A DNA stretch of 64,000 bases from Halogranum rubrum. Lineage in GTDB: Archaea > Halobacteriota > Halobacteria > Halobacteriales > Haloferacaceae. A model generated the notes under the pieces. It worked only from the letters and a program-made list of their open reading frames with translations. It was not told the origin of the DNA and did no database searches. A program made the position numbers and the translations under genes. The stretch lies in assembly GCF_900114455.1 (NCBI RefSeq), contig NZ_FOTC01000001.1, positions 769,058 to 833,057 on the forward strand, written 5' to 3'. The first letter of the stretch is position 1. Each line of letters opens with the position of its first letter. Shown piece by piece: positions 7,192 to 17,236 of the stretch.

Positions 7192-9417
7192 ATGAACGAA
7201 GTTCAACTCGAAGTGGCGAAGGCGTACCCGAACGACTCGGGTCGTGGCATCGCCCGTCTTGACCCGGATACCCTGCTTCATCTGAAGCTCTCTCCCGGAG
7301 ATATCATCGAAATCGAAGGTGCAGAGACTACCGCAGCGAAGGTGTGGCGTGCAGACCGGCAAGACTGGAACACCGATACGGTTCGTATCGACGGCTTCAC
7401 CCGCCAGAACGCCGACGTCGGCATCGGCGAACGAGTGACGATTCGGAAAGCCGAGGCCAAGAAGGCCGAGACGCTCGTCCTCGCCCCGCCGGAAGAGGCG
7501 AGCGTCCAGTTCGGTTCCGACGCCGCCGGGATGGTCAAGCGGCAGATTCTCAAACGGCCCGTCGTCGAACGCGACATCGTCCCCGTGATGTCGAGTACCA
7601 ACCACCCATTCATGCGGTCGCCCGGTCAGGCGATTCCGCTCATTGCCGTCGAAACCGACCCCGAAGGCGTCGTCCTCGTCACCGAGGACACCGAAGTCGA
7701 ACTCCGCGAGGAGCCGATTTCGGGCTTCGAGAAGGCCAGCGGTGGTATCTCCTACGAGGACATCGGTGGTCTCCAAGGCGAGATTCAGCGCGTCCGCGAG
7801 ATGGTCGAGTTGCCGATGAAGCATCCACAGATCTTCAAGAAACTCGGCATCGAGCCACCACAGGGTGTGCTCCTCCACGGGCCGCCGGGGACCGGGAAGA
7901 CCCTCTTGGCGAAGGCTGTCGCCAACGAGACGTCGGCGAGTTTCTTCTCTATCGCCGGCCCGGAGATTATCTCGAAGTACTACGGTGAGTCCGAACAGCA
8001 ACTGCGCGAAATCTTCGAAGACGCCAAAGAGGAGTCGCCGGCGATTATCTTCATCGACGAACTCGACTCCATCGCACCCAAGCGTGAGGACGTCACGGGT
8101 GAGGTCGAACGCCGTGTCGTCGCTCAGTTGTTGACGATGATGGACGGTCTGGAGACCAGAGGCCAAGTCATCGTCATCGCGGCGACCAACCGTGTCGACT
8201 CCGTCGACCCGGCGCTTCGCCGCCCGGGTCGATTCGACCGCGAAATCGAAATCGGCGTCCCGGACGAAGTCGGCCGCAAGGAGATTCTGCAGGTCCACAC
8301 CCGCGGGATGCCCCTCTCGGACGACGTCTCGCTCGACTACCTCGCCGACGAGACTCACGGCTTCGTCGGTGCCGACATCGAGAGCCTCTCGAAGGAAGCG
8401 GCGATGAAGGCGCTCCGACGCTACCTGCCCGAAATCGACCTCGACGAGGACGACATCCCGCCGAGTCTCATCGACCGGATGATCGTCAAGCGCGAGGACT
8501 TCAACGGGGCACTCGGCGAAGTCGAACCCAGCGCGATGCGCGAGGTGCTCGTCGAACTACCGAAGATGTCGTGGGACGACGTCGGTGGCCTCGAAGACGC
8601 CAAACAGCGGGTCAAAGAGAGCATCGAGTGGCCGCTCACCTCCCGTGAGAAGTTCTCGCGGATGGGCATCGAACCACCGGCGGGTGTCCTCCTCTACGGG
8701 CCGCCCGGCACGGGGAAGACGCTCATGGCGAAAGCCGTCGCCAACGAGACGAAGGCCAACTTCATCTCCGTTCGTGGGCCGCAGCTACTCTCGAAGTGGG
8801 TGGGTGAGTCCGAGAAGGCGATTCGACAGACCTTCCGCAAGGCGCGGCAGGTGTCGCCGTGTATCATCTTCTTCGACGAACTCGACAGCCTCGCGCCCAG
8901 TCGGGGTCAGGAGATGGGCAACAACGTCTCCGAGCGCGTCGTCAACCAACTGCTGACGGAACTCGACGGCCTCGAAGAGCGTGGCGAAGTGATGGTCATC
9001 GGCGCGACGAATCGACCAGATATGATCGACCCGGCGCTCATCCGCTCGGGACGGTTCGACCGTCTCGTGATGATTGGCTCGCCGGGCGAGGAAGGCCGCG
9101 AGCAGATTCTCGACATCCACACCGAAGGGATGCCGCTCGCACCGGATGTCAGCCTCCGCGAAATCGCCGAAATCACCGAGGGCTACGTCGGGTCCGACCT
9201 CGAATCCATCGCCCGTGAGGCGGCCATCGAAGCCCTTCGCGAGGACAGCGACGCCCAAGAAGTCGAGATGCGTCACTTCCGCAAGGCGATGGAGTCGGTT
9301 CGCCCGACCATCTCCGAAGACCTGCTCAGTTACTACGAGAAGATGGAAGAGCAGTTCAAGGGTGGCGGCCGCGAGCAGTTCACCGAACACCGCGACGGTC
9401 GTATCGGGTTCCAGTAG
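7192..9417 (+). CDS. cdc48: Cdc48/VAT-type AAA+ ATPase
   Basis: This 741-residue homolog of Cdc48/p97/VAT unfolds proteins, often feeding the proteasome. It has a double-psi-barrel N domain (about 5-85), a second N subdomain (about 105-165) and two AAA modules. The first has Walker A GPPGTGKT at 230-237 and Walker [10 protein letters not shown] at about 285-293. The second has Walker A at 503-510 and Walker [10 protein letters not shown] at about 558-566. Arginine-finger segments (RRPGRFDRE and RSGRFDRL) are intact in both. The gene stands alone, with a T-rich terminator after it. Confidence 0.97.
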   Translation: MNEVQLEVAKAYPNDSGRGIARLDPDTLLHLKLSPGDIIEIEGAETTAAKVWRADRQDWNTDTVRIDGFTRQNADVGIGERVTIRKAEAKKAETLVLAPPEEASVQFGSDAAGMVKRQILKRPVVERDIVPVMSSTNHPFMRSPGQAIPLIAVETDPEGVVLVTEDTEVELREEPISGFEKASGGISYEDIGGLQGEIQRVREMVELPMKHPQIFKKLGIEPPQGVLLHGPPGTGKTLLAKAVANETSASFFSIAGPEIISKYYGESEQQLREIFEDAKEESPAIIFIDELDSIAPKREDVTGEVERRVVAQLLTMMDGLETRGQVIVIAATNRVDSVDPALRRPGRFDREIEIGVPDEVGRKEILQVHTRGMPLSDDVSLDYLADETHGFVGADIESLSKEAAMKALRRYLPEIDLDEDDIPPSLIDRMIVKREDFNGALGEVEPSAMREVLVELPKMSWDDVGGLEDAKQRVKESIEWPLTSREKFSRMGIEPPAGVLLYGPPGTGKTLMAKAVANETKANFISVRGPQLLSKWVGESEKAIRQTFRKARQVSPCIIFFDELDSLAPSRGQEMGNNVSERVVNQLLTELDGLEERGEVMVIGATNRPDMIDPALIRSGRFDRLVMIGSPGEEGREQILDIHTEGMPLAPDVSLREIAEITEGYVGSDLESIAREAAIEALREDSDAQEVEMRHFRKAMESVRPTISEDLLSYYEKMEEQFKGGGREQFTEHRDGRIGFQ

Positions 9418-9428
9418 TCACCGTCTCG

Positions 9429-9443
9429 TCTCTCTCTTTTTAT
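9429..9443 (+). terminator. T-rich terminator after cdc48
   Basis: A pyrimidine run with five consecutive T at 9437-9441 begins 12 nt after the cdc48 stop. Short T tracts without a strong hairpin are the usual archaeal terminator. Confidence 0.6.
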
Positions 9444-9528
9444 CGTCTCTCGAACGTTGTGAAGTCCGTTACACGAGTCGCTCTCGGAGTGGTGTCGACA
9501 GCTAACAGAGACGTGAGAGGAGTGAATC

Positions 9529-10695
9529 TCACTCGGCCGTCGTACTGTCGGCCGCACTGCTGGCTGCTGTAGCCTCGTCGACCGGAACCATCACGTCGGT
9601 GATTTGCGGGAGGGACGTTTTCGTCTTTCCGAGCCAGTGGTACGTCGTCTGATACTGGAAGCCGACGACGTCGAAGAGCGCCTCGACTTTATGGCGGTCG
9701 TCTGGGTCGACCTTGACGAGGTGACAGACTGGTTGGCCCGGGAGTACCATCGGGTTGGCGAGGACCCCTGCGAGGAAGCCGGTGAACGGAGCAGTGACGA
9801 CGTGCTCTTCGGTTCCGAAGTGGTTCGACACGGTACAGATGGTCTCTCCCTCGTCGACGATAGGATAAGGCCCGAACTGCCACTCGACGAGGCCGCCGTC
9901 GTCGGCACGAATCCACGTCTTCTCGCTGGATGACGAGATGACCTTCGACCACGTCTGTTCTTTCGGCGTGACGGTCGGTAGCATACCGTAGCTGGCCATG
10001 ACGTTCTCGATACCGGCCAGTGCGTTCTCTCCGAGGAGGGGTTGGAAGCGGTGTGCTTCGCCCATCTCGACGGTGATGGTGGGGATACCGTCCTCGCTCG
10101 CCACCCGTCGAAGCATTCCGGACGCACCCTCACTAGACATGAACAACGCCGACCCGAACGCTCGGGCGAGACGGTCGACGGCTGGGTCGTCCATGTTGGC
10201 TCGGACGTGGTACGTCGTCATTCGGTTTCGCGTCGACGTGTGGAAGTCGATTCCCATGTCACACTTACTGAGGAATCTCTCGTAGAGCACGTGAGCCATG
10301 CGCTGTGCGTCGTTTCCGTTCGGCTTGCCGGGAAACGCCCGGTTCATGTCGAGGTCGTATCCCGGAATGTATCGCTGTTGGGCGACGTAACCGGGAACGT
10401 TCACCACGTGGATGCAGACGAGCGTCCCGTGGATGTCCGTCGGCTCGTACCGCTTTACGACCTGCTGGATGACGTTTACCCCGTTGAGTTCGTCACCGTG
10501 GACTGCGGCAGTCACGAAGAGTCGGGGACCGGCGTGGTCGCCGTTGATGACCGTCACCGGAACCTCGACTGGGTGGCCGAGGTAGCTCTCTCCCACCTTG
10601 TACATGAAGTGACGCTTCTCACCCGGTTGTACCTCGGCGTCGTACCGGAAGGGTCGAGGTGTGGTGTATTCGTGGTCGGTGTCTGTGGAACTCAT
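9529..10695 (-). CDS. Succinylglutamate desuccinylase/aspartoacylase family zinc deacylase
   Basis: This 388-residue protein belongs to the M14-like AstE/AspA group of zinc amidohydrolases. AAVHGDELNGVNVIQ, near residue 65, supplies the HxxE zinc ligands. DMNRAFPG and MGIDFHTST supply the arginine and histidine of the active site, and TVEMGEAHRF contributes the catalytic glutamate. The C-terminal third (about 270-365) resembles the barrel found in this subfamily. The substrate cannot be told from sequence. In haloarchaea such genes are usually called deacylases of unknown substrate. It stands alone on the minus strand. Confidence 0.88.
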   Translation of the reverse strand: MSSTDTDHEYTTPRPFRYDAEVQPGEKRHFMYKVGESYLGHPVEVPVTVINGDHAGPRLFVTAAVHGDELNGVNVIQQVVKRYEPTDIHGTLVCIHVVNVPGYVAQQRYIPGYDLDMNRAFPGKPNGNDAQRMAHVLYERFLSKCDMGIDFHTSTRNRMTTYHVRANMDDPAVDRLARAFGSALFMSSEGASGMLRRVASEDGIPTITVEMGEAHRFQPLLGENALAGIENVMASYGMLPTVTPKEQTWSKVISSSSEKTWIRADDGGLVEWQFGPYPIVDEGETICTVSNHFGTEEHVVTAPFTGFLAGVLANPMVLPGQPVCHLVKVDPDDRHKVEALFDVVGFQYQTTYHWLGKTKTSLPQITDVMVPVDEATAASSAADSTTAE

Positions 10696-11069
10696 AGCAC
10701 CCTTTCTAGAACGTCGATTCAGCGGATAATCGTTGGTCGTGGCCGACGAGACTGTGCCGAGTGAAAGAGCGTCCAGTTTCGGAGACGTGTCTCTCTGTCT
10801 GCCCGACTATCTTCGGAGACCTGCTCAGCAACTCCGAGAAGGGAGCAGGTCGACCCGGAGGGGTCGCTCCAACAGTTCACGACTGCCGTGACGACCGAAC
10901 CACCTCGGGTTCCAGTGGGCTTGGAGGCCAACCACTCAGACACTCACCTCACGTGGCCGTCGAAGCGTGGATGCGCAGATACACAGACCCACAGATACGC
11001 AAACGCCTTCGCCATCCGCTGTCTGTCGAAACGCGACGATTTATCTACGTAATCTTTGATTGGTTCGGT
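10696..11069. other. Intergenic region without a supported gene
   Basis: The plus-strand frame open from 10761 has no haloarchaeal coding character before 11070 and is not included in the following gene. A TATA-like TTATCTACG at 11041-11049 fits a leaderless start at 11070. I see nothing else here. Confidence 0.5.
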
Positions 11070-11504
11070 ATGCATGCTCGTCGTCCGCTGATCCTCGCGA
11101 GCGTCGTCCTCGGCGTGCTCATCGGGTCGCTCTCCGCTATCGGGCAGACACTCCCCGTGCTGGCAGGGCAACCCGGCATGGCCGGTTCCGTCACCGCCGG
11201 TGTCTCGATTGTGATGTTCCTACTCTCGCCCGTTTCGGTGTTCGCCATCGGTTACTGGATTGGCAACCGCACTGACGTGCCGAGCAACTATCCCCGAATC
11301 AGCCTCCTGATGGGTCTCTTCGGTGGCTGTGGCTCTTTCGTTGGCTACGTCGCAGTGCTGTTCGGCGTCGCCCCAGGCGTAGCTACACAGCTACCAGTCC
11401 TGCTGAGCGGCGTCTACAGCGCGGTGGTTCGCGTCGTCGACTTCGGTGTGACGGGACTCGCCGGTGCAGCGGTCGCACACTTCAGGCGAGTCGAGCAACC
11501 GTAA
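11070..11504 (+). CDS. Four-helix membrane protein, unknown function
   Basis: The 144-residue product is almost entirely hydrophobic. Four likely transmembrane helices lie at about residues 5-27, 36-58, 75-97 and 104-130, separated by short polar loops. ATG 11070 is chosen because it lies right before the first helix and about 25 nt after a TATA-like box at 11041-11049. The upstream in-frame extension is not protein-like. It is convergent with phoU and has no evident operon partner. No transporter signature is recognised. Confidence 0.7.
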   Translation: MHARRPLILASVVLGVLIGSLSAIGQTLPVLAGQPGMAGSVTAGVSIVMFLLSPVSVFAIGYWIGNRTDVPSNYPRISLLMGLFGGCGSFVGYVAVLFGVAPGVATQLPVLLSGVYSAVVRVVDFGVTGLAGAAVAHFRRVEQP

Positions 11505-11540
11505 GCCGCTTCGGCGACGGAAAACGCAGAGAAGAGACGA

Positions 11541-12215
11541 CTAGTAGAGCAGTTCGTCGTTGTTCTCGATCATGTAGAGCGTCCGCGCGGCGATGTTGAC
11601 CGTGTGGTCGCCGACGCGTTCGATGTCGCGGATGGTGAGGAGGAGTCGCGAGACCTCACGCATCACCGACTCGGCGTTGGTGTCTTCGTCGAGTGGGTCG
11701 CTTTCGAGGAGGTCACGGACGACGAGTTCGCTCGCTGCCTCACACATCGCGTCGAGGTCGTCGTCGCTGTCGGCGATGTCGTGACAGTGTTCGGCGTCTT
11801 CACTACTGTAGGCGTTCATGGACTGTTCGAGCATGTCGAGCGTCGTCTCGCCGAGTCGCTGGATGTCGACGTCGGGGAAGACGTCTTTCTCGGCCTCCAT
11901 CGCGTAGCCACCGAGGTTCGTCGCGAGGTCGGCGATGCGTTCGAGGTCGGTGATGATCTTGAACGACGCCGCGATGAACCGGAGGTCGCCAGCGACGGGT
12001 TGCTGGAGCGCCAAGAGGTCGATACAGTCCTGTTCGAGGTCGAGATACATCCGGTTGATCTCACCGTCTCCCTCGATGACCTCTTCGGCGAGTCGTGCGT
12101 CTTTCTGTTCGAGTGCGTCGAGGCCTTTCCGAAGGCGCTCACCGACGATTTCGCCCATGTAGAGGACGTCTTCGCGAAGGTTTTCTAACCGCTCTTGATA
12201 TGCGAGGCGTGCCAT
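11541..12215 (-). CDS. phoU: PhoU phosphate regulator
   Basis: PhoU couples the Pst phosphate transporter to regulation. The 224-residue protein has the two helical PhoU repeats, with metal-binding-type motifs: DLERIADLATN in the first (about 90-100) and DIERVGDHTVNIA in the second (about 197-209). It is the last gene of the pst block, 142 nt after pstB, and has its own TATA-like box at 12241-12248. It can therefore be expressed separately from the transporter. Confidence 0.95.
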   Translation of the reverse strand: MARLAYQERLENLREDVLYMGEIVGERLRKGLDALEQKDARLAEEVIEGDGEINRMYLDLEQDCIDLLALQQPVAGDLRFIAASFKIITDLERIADLATNLGGYAMEAEKDVFPDVDIQRLGETTLDMLEQSMNAYSSEDAEHCHDIADSDDDLDAMCEAASELVVRDLLESDPLDEDTNAESVMREVSRLLLTIRDIERVGDHTVNIAARTLYMIENNDELLY

Positions 12216-12240
12216 GGACGGTAGTTGAGTCGCGTGACTG

Positions 12241-12248
12241 TTAAATAT
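12241..12248 (-). promoter_or_regulatory. TATA-like box for phoU
   Basis: Minus-strand ATATTTAA is centred about 29 nt upstream of the phoU ATG (12215), the spacing expected for a leaderless haloarchaeal transcript. Confidence 0.6.
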
Positions 12249-12357
12249 GCTGTGTCATACATAGACAACAATAGTTCGTGGAGAACGCCACGCATTCGGT
12301 CGACTGTGAGGAGACAGCAGTCGCTCTCGACTCTGAAAAGCGAGAGAACGAGCGTGG

Positions 12358-13236
12358 TTATCCGAACTTGCCGGTGATGTAGTCTTCGACCCGTTGACTC
12401 TCGGGGTTCTCGAAGATCTTCTGGGTGTCGTCGAACTCGACGAGTTCCCCACCGGTCAGGAAGACGGCCGTCTTATCGGAGATACGGGCCGCCTGCTGCA
12501 TGTTGTGCGTGACGATGACGACGGTGTACTCCTCTGCGAGGTCGGCGATGAGGTCTTCGACCTGCGAGGTCGCGACCGGGTCGAGTGCCGACGCCGGTTC
12601 GTCCATCAGGAGCACTTCGGGGTCCGGCGCGATGGCGCGAGCGATACAGAGACGCTGCTGTTGGCCACCGGAGAGGTCCGTCCCGGACTCGTCGAGACGG
12701 TCTTTGACCTCGTCCCAGAGTGCAGCGCTCTTCAGCGCGTCTTCGACGCGCTGGTCCATGTTGTCGGTCTTCCCCTGCAGGCGCAGACCGTAGGCGACGT
12801 TGTCGTAGATGCTCTTCGGGAACGGGTTGGGGTGTTGGAACACCATCCCGATGCGGCGGCGGAGTGCCACTGGGTCGACGTCCGAGTCGTAGACGTTCTT
12901 CCCGTTGAAGAGCAGTTCGCCCTCGATTCGGGCGGCGTCGACGAGGTCGTTCATCCGGTTGATACACCGGAGGAACGTCGACTTCCCACAGCCCGACGGA
13001 CCGATCATGGCCGTCACCTGTTTCTTGGGAATCCGCATGTCGATGTCGTTGAGCGCCTGGTCGTCGTTGTACCAGACGTTGACGTTCCGTGCTTCGATGA
13101 CGGTGTTTGCACTCGTGACGGACCCGCGGCCACTCGACTCGTCTAACCCGCCGCGACCCGGGTCCGTGTCGATGAGCTGGTCAGATTCGGTGTTGGTTGT
13201 CTCCGGGTCGCTCGTGGTCATGTTCTCTTGACTCAT
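12358..13236 (-). CDS. pstB: Phosphate ABC transporter ATPase PstB
   Basis: PstB powers high-affinity phosphate import at the cytoplasmic membrane. The 292-residue protein has an acidic 45-residue N-terminal extension, then a standard ATPase. It shows Walker [10 protein letters not shown] at 79-87, the signature [14 protein letters not shown] and Walker [17 protein letters not shown] 13236 follows the pstA stop by 3 nt, and an alternative ATG lies five codons in. It is third from the end of the pst run and clearly operonic with pstA. Confidence 0.97.
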   Translation of the reverse strand: MSQENMTTSDPETTNTESDQLIDTDPGRGGLDESSGRGSVTSANTVIEARNVNVWYNDDQALNDIDMRIPKKQVTAMIGPSGCGKSTFLRCINRMNDLVDAARIEGELLFNGKNVYDSDVDPVALRRRIGMVFQHPNPFPKSIYDNVAYGLRLQGKTDNMDQRVEDALKSAALWDEVKDRLDESGTDLSGGQQQRLCIARAIAPDPEVLLMDEPASALDPVATSQVEDLIADLAEEYTVVIVTHNMQQAARISDKTAVFLTGGELVEFDDTQKIFENPESQRVEDYITGKFG

Positions 13237-13239
13237 GGT

Positions 13240-14838
13240 TTAACTCTCGTTCTGATATTTGTTGCGCACGAGGATTGCCACGGAGTTCATCGTGAGCAAC
13301 ACGATGAGCAGCGTGACGACACCCGCGGCGACGACACCGTACCGGAAGGCATCACTTGGTTGGGACGACCAGGCGTAAATCTGGAGCGGCATCACGGTGA
13401 CGCTGTCGAAGTAGCCCGTCGGGGGAGCGAACGTCGTCGTCGCCGCCCCAATCATCAGCAGGGGAGCCGTCTCACCGATTGCACGCCCCAGCGCGAGAAT
13501 CGTCCCCGTCAGGATACCGGGGAGAGACTGCGGCAAGACGACGTTCCGAATCGTCTGCCAGCGCGTCGCGCCCATCCCGTAGGACGCCTGTCGAAGCTCG
13601 TTCGGCACCGACCGAATCGCCTCCTGTGAGGAGATGATGACGATGGGCAGGATGAGCAGCGACAGCGTGATAGACGCCACGAGGACGATACCGAGGCCCA
13701 GACCGAGCCCGTTGATGAAGAGCGCCAGTCCGAGCAGTCCGTACACGACGGAGGGAACGCCCGCGAGGTTCGAGATGTTCACCTGGATGAGACGCGTAAT
13801 CTTTCCGAGGAGACCGGAACTAGCCGCGTACTCTTCGAGGTAGATGGACGTCGCGACGCCCAGTGCGAGCGTCATGATGGCGACGTTCGTGATGACGAAC
13901 ACCGACCCGACGATGGCCGGGAACAGTCCGGCCTCCTCGGCGCTGAGCTGTGACGGCGGGTTCGTGAAGTACGACCACGTCACCCAACTCTCGGGCTGGG
14001 CGACGGCCACCTGCTGGACGACGAACGCACCGAGTAACATCCCACCGAAGATGACGACTGGCATCAGGAGACCGGCCACCCCGTCGTGTCCCGTCCGTAC
14101 CACGCGGGCGACGTACGCGAGGGTCGGCGCACCGACGAAGAGGCCGAGCAACAGCGTGACGTCGCTGTTGAGTCCGGTGAGAGCTGGGCCGGCAAGCGCG
14201 GCGGCGACGGCGATGGCGAGCGTACCGACGGCCGTCGCGACGGCCGCATCTCGTCCGTCGCGATTCAGTGCACGCGACCCGAGGAGTGCGGCGACGGGAA
14301 CGCCGAGCGTCCAGAGGTAGATGATCCACTTCTGGGGGAACGTCGCCAGCGGCCCCTTCAGGAACACGCCGAGCATCGACCCGACCGCGAAGACGATGGG
14401 CGTGAGGAGGTTGGCCTGTTGCCACTCTTTCATCCGACCGTAGATGAACACCAGTGCCGCCGGGAGCACGCCGACGGTGTAGACGAGCAGCCACTGCTGT
14501 GCGTCGAAGATGATAAAGAGGATGGAGAGAGCGAGCGTCGCTGCCAGTCCACCCAGGAGATACAGGAGACTCGTTCCGCCGACGGTTCCGACTGCGCGGT
14601 TCTTCACGCCGTAGCCGACGAAGCCGAGCGTCGGAACCACGAGCGTGACGAAGTAGATGAGGAACCACAGCGGGTCGGCCGCTTCGAGGCCGAACGCGTC
14701 GACGGCGACGTAGACGAGTAGCGCGGCCAGCGAGAGGATTCCGAGCAGCGACGCGCCGAGCGACAGATACTCGAAGAGGATTCCTTTGAGTTGGCTTACC
14801 TCGCCGAAGTCGGTGTCAGATTGTGTTTCGGCTGCCAT
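13240..14838 (-). CDS. pstA: Phosphate ABC transporter permease PstA, N-terminally extended
   Basis: The 532-residue protein carries a normal PstA permease in its last roughly 220 residues, including the EAA-type loop (EAIRSVPNELRQASYGMGAT) that docks PstB. The first 250 or so residues add about seven hydrophobic segments not found in bacterial PstA, which is near 290 residues. ATG 14838 is chosen over 14877. It lies 1 nt after the pstC stop, and a GGAGGAG ribosome site sits inside the pstC 3' end. The extra membrane domain may be haloarchaeal and its role is unknown. Confidence 0.94.
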   Translation of the reverse strand: MAAETQSDTDFGEVSQLKGILFEYLSLGASLLGILSLAALLVYVAVDAFGLEAADPLWFLIYFVTLVVPTLGFVGYGVKNRAVGTVGGTSLLYLLGGLAATLALSILFIIFDAQQWLLVYTVGVLPAALVFIYGRMKEWQQANLLTPIVFAVGSMLGVFLKGPLATFPQKWIIYLWTLGVPVAALLGSRALNRDGRDAAVATAVGTLAIAVAAALAGPALTGLNSDVTLLLGLFVGAPTLAYVARVVRTGHDGVAGLLMPVVIFGGMLLGAFVVQQVAVAQPESWVTWSYFTNPPSQLSAEEAGLFPAIVGSVFVITNVAIMTLALGVATSIYLEEYAASSGLLGKITRLIQVNISNLAGVPSVVYGLLGLALFINGLGLGLGIVLVASITLSLLILPIVIISSQEAIRSVPNELRQASYGMGATRWQTIRNVVLPQSLPGILTGTILALGRAIGETAPLLMIGAATTTFAPPTGYFDSVTVMPLQIYAWSSQPSDAFRYGVVAAGVVTLLIVLLTMNSVAILVRNKYQNES

Positions 14839-14839
14839 C

Positions 14840-15775
14840 TCAGTACTCCTCCCGGTAGCGGCTTGCGATTCGGTCACTGACGATGTTCATGACGAGCGTG
14901 ATGACGAACAGTACCAGTCCGACGGCGAAGACGGCGTCGTAGGCGGCCGACCCCCCCGAGAGTTCGCCGTTGATGGTGTTGACCATCTGTGCGGTCATCG
15001 AGGAGTACGGACGGAGGAACAACTCACCGGGGTGTAGCGAACTCGGCAATCCCGGTTTGCTCCCCATCGCCAGCGTGACGGCCATCGTCTCACCGATTGC
15101 GCGCGAGAGCGCGAGGATGAACGACGAGGCGATACCGGAGATGGCCGCCGGGACGACGATGCGCGTCGAGACGTTGAACTTCGTCGCGCCGAGTCCGTAG
15201 CCGGCCTGCCGAAGTGAGTCCGGAACGGCACTCATAGCGTCCTCACTGATCGATGCGACCATCGGGATGATCATGATGCCGACGACGATAGACGCCGACA
15301 GCGCGTTGAACGTACTGATCGAGGGGAAGAGCGTCGCTTCGAGGAACGGCGTGATGTAGACGATGGCGAAGTACCCGTAGACGACCGTGGGGACGCCTGC
15401 GAGTATCTCCAGCATCGGCTTCAGCACCGACCGCATCTGTTTCGACGCGTACTCGCTGAGGTAGATGGCCGTCAGCAAGCCGAGCGGCATGGCGATGAGT
15501 GCCGACCCGAACGTCACGATGAGCGTCCCGTAGACGAGCGGGAGGACGCCGAAGCTGTTCGAGAGTACCGACCACTGGGTACCCGTGAGGAACTCTACGA
15601 TTGAGTAACTCCCGAAGAACGACAGGGCATCGCCGAGCAGTGCGACGATGATGCCGACCGTCGTCACGACGGAGAGCGCAGCGCACGCGAAGAACACGAC
15701 GTGGTACAGCGTCTCGCGTGTCTGCTGCATGCCTCTGTTACCCGTCAAATCCGGGGGCTGGGACTGTTCTGTCAT
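14840..15775 (-). CDS. pstC: Phosphate ABC transporter permease PstC
   Basis: PstC is the partner permease of PstA. The 311-residue protein has about six transmembrane helices, an EDAMSAVPDSLRQAGYGLGAT coupling loop and the RAIGETMAVTLAMG helix typical of PstC. It starts 98 nt after the pstS stop and ends 1 nt before the pstA start, with the pstA ribosome site in its last codons. Confidence 0.96.
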   Translation of the reverse strand: MTEQSQPPDLTGNRGMQQTRETLYHVVFFACAALSVVTTVGIIVALLGDALSFFGSYSIVEFLTGTQWSVLSNSFGVLPLVYGTLIVTFGSALIAMPLGLLTAIYLSEYASKQMRSVLKPMLEILAGVPTVVYGYFAIVYITPFLEATLFPSISTFNALSASIVVGIMIIPMVASISEDAMSAVPDSLRQAGYGLGATKFNVSTRIVVPAAISGIASSFILALSRAIGETMAVTLAMGSKPGLPSSLHPGELFLRPYSSMTAQMVNTINGELSGGSAAYDAVFAVGLVLFVITLVMNIVSDRIASRYREEY

Positions 15776-15873
15776 GGTGTGGTATGAATGAGAGGTGATT
15801 GAGTGCCGCTTCGTGTCACATCCGGAGTTCTATATTGAAGGACAAAAACGACCGGATTTGTCCCGACCGCTCC

Positions 15874-16923
15874 TTACTGTGCGCTCGAGATGGCTTCTTC
15901 GAGCTTCGACATCATCTGCTTCTTCTCTTCTTCGCTGTTCGGGACGTAGCCGATCGTGTCCGCGACGAGCGATCTGTCGGTGGACTTCTCGACGAAGAAC
16001 TTCGCGAACTCCGCGATATGCTCCTCTGCGAGAGCAGATTTCGCGGGATAGGTGAACAGCGGACGGGCGAGCGGCGTGTACTTCCCGGTCTTGGCGTTCT
16101 CCAGCGTCGGCGCGATGCAACCGTCGCCGTTGTCGATTTTGAGCGCCTTGACCCGATCTTTGTTCTTCGAGTAGTAGGCGAAGCCGAAGTAGCCGATGGC
16201 GTACTCCGACCCGGAGACACCTTGGATGATGGTGTTGTCGTCCTCGGTCGCTTGGTAGTCGTCGGTGTGTCCGGCTTCTTCGCCCATGACTTCGGTGAGA
16301 TAGTCGAAGGTTCCGGAGGTTTCGGCCGCACCGTAACGCTCGATCTCCTCGTCCGGGAACTCCTCACGGACGTCGCTCCACTTCTCGACGGAGTCGCCGC
16401 CGAAGATCATCGAAATCTCTTCGACGGTCAGACAGTCGACGAAGTCGTTCTCGGGGTTGACGGCGATGGTGAGCGCGTCGGTTGCGACTTTGAGTTCGAC
16501 CGGTTCGACGTTGTTGTTGCCGCACATCTGCGTCTCCTCTTCTTTGATGGGTCGCGACGCGTTGTTGAACGAGGTTTGACCCTTACAGAAGAAGTTGTTG
16601 AAGCCGCCACCGGACCCGGTGGAACGGACGTTGATTTTGACGTCGGGGTGCTCTTCGCGGAACAGCTCTGAGACGGCCGTTGCGAGCGGGTAGACCGTCG
16701 AGGAACCGGAGATTTCGATGGTTCCCGAGAGGCTTCCGCTGCTTCCGCCGTCCTCGCTCGTCCCCTCGGACGTTCCGTTGGAGCCGCCACTGGAGCCACC
16801 GTCGCCGGAGCCGCCGTTACTCGACTCGCCCGTACAACCAGCGATGCCAATCGTCCCGATGGCACCGGATGTCATGAGGAACTTACGCCGGGATACAGCG
16901 TCCTGCAGCGTCTTACGCGTCAT
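15874..16923 (-). CDS. pstS: Phosphate-binding lipoprotein PstS
   Basis: PstS captures phosphate outside the cell for PstCAB. The 349-residue precursor has a twin-arginine motif SRRKFLM near residues 11-17 and a lipobox IAGC with Cys30. It is therefore exported folded by Tat and probably lipid anchored. A low-complexity Gly/Ser linker follows. The binding domain has the GSSTVYPL phosphate loop and GSGGG motif. ATG 16923 is used. The preceding codon is GTG, and the TATA-like box at 16947-16954 is about 27 nt upstream. It is the first gene of the pst operon. Confidence 0.96.
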   Translation of the reverse strand: MTRKTLQDAVSRRKFLMTSGAIGTIGIAGCTGESSNGGSGDGGSSGGSNGTSEGTSEDGGSSGSLSGTIEISGSSTVYPLATAVSELFREEHPDVKINVRSTGSGGGFNNFFCKGQTSFNNASRPIKEEETQMCGNNNVEPVELKVATDALTIAVNPENDFVDCLTVEEISMIFGGDSVEKWSDVREEFPDEEIERYGAAETSGTFDYLTEVMGEEAGHTDDYQATEDDNTIIQGVSGSEYAIGYFGFAYYSKNKDRVKALKIDNGDGCIAPTLENAKTGKYTPLARPLFTYPAKSALAEEHIAEFAKFFVEKSTDRSLVADTIGYVPNSEEEKKQMMSKLEEAISSAQ

Positions 16924-16946
16924 CACTTTGTTCGTGCCGAGAAGTG

Positions 16947-16954
16947 AATAAATA
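16947..16954 (-). promoter_or_regulatory. TATA-like box of the pst operon
   Basis: On the minus strand the box reads TATTTATT, centred about 27 nt upstream of the pstS ATG, consistent with leaderless transcription. Confidence 0.65.
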
Positions 16955-16969
16955 CCCTGCTATGACAAC

Positions 16970-16983
16970 TATATAGATATGGG
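16970..16983 (+). promoter_or_regulatory. 14-bp shared motif, pst side
   Basis: TATATAGATATGGG lies about 20 bp upstream of the pstS TATA-like box. The same motif with one change is found at 17189-17202, next to the promoter of the divergent AbrB-PhoU gene. It is a candidate phosphate-response operator. Confidence 0.5.
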
Positions 16984-17188
16984 TATGCGAACTTTTCTCT
17001 GTTATTGCGTTCTCACAGACATACCAGCAGAGACCCATGGGTATTCTCGAAACCCCCTGTTGTCGGAGTCTCGACCATCGTCGGCAGTGTGTGCGCTTTC
17101 ACCTCGACGAGAATCTCTACGCAGATGTCTAGCACTGAGCGACGAAGATACAGATTGACGCCACGTCGACGAACTTTCGACGAACCCG

Positions 17189-17202
17189 TATATAGAGATG
17201 GG
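17189..17202 (+). promoter_or_regulatory. 14-bp shared motif, regulator side
   Basis: TATATAGAGATGGG matches the motif at 16970-16983 in 13 of 14 positions. It ends 3 bp before the TATA-like box at 17206-17212, the place of a BRE or activator site for the gene at 17237. Confidence 0.5.
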
Positions 17203-17205
17203 CAG

Positions 17206-17212
17206 ATTTATT
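17206..17212 (+). promoter_or_regulatory. TATA-like box for the AbrB-PhoU regulator
   Basis: ATTTATT is 25-31 nt before the ATG at 17237, fitting a leaderless start. Confidence 0.6.
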
Positions 17213-17236
17213 GTGTGGTCTGCACCAACGATTCAC

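Noticed and set aside
7099-8358. Long minus-strand reading frame (419 codons) antisense to cdc48
   Set aside because: It lies opposite a well-supported AAA+ gene with clear motifs. High GC and a third-position bias make such mirror frames common. No family motif is present.
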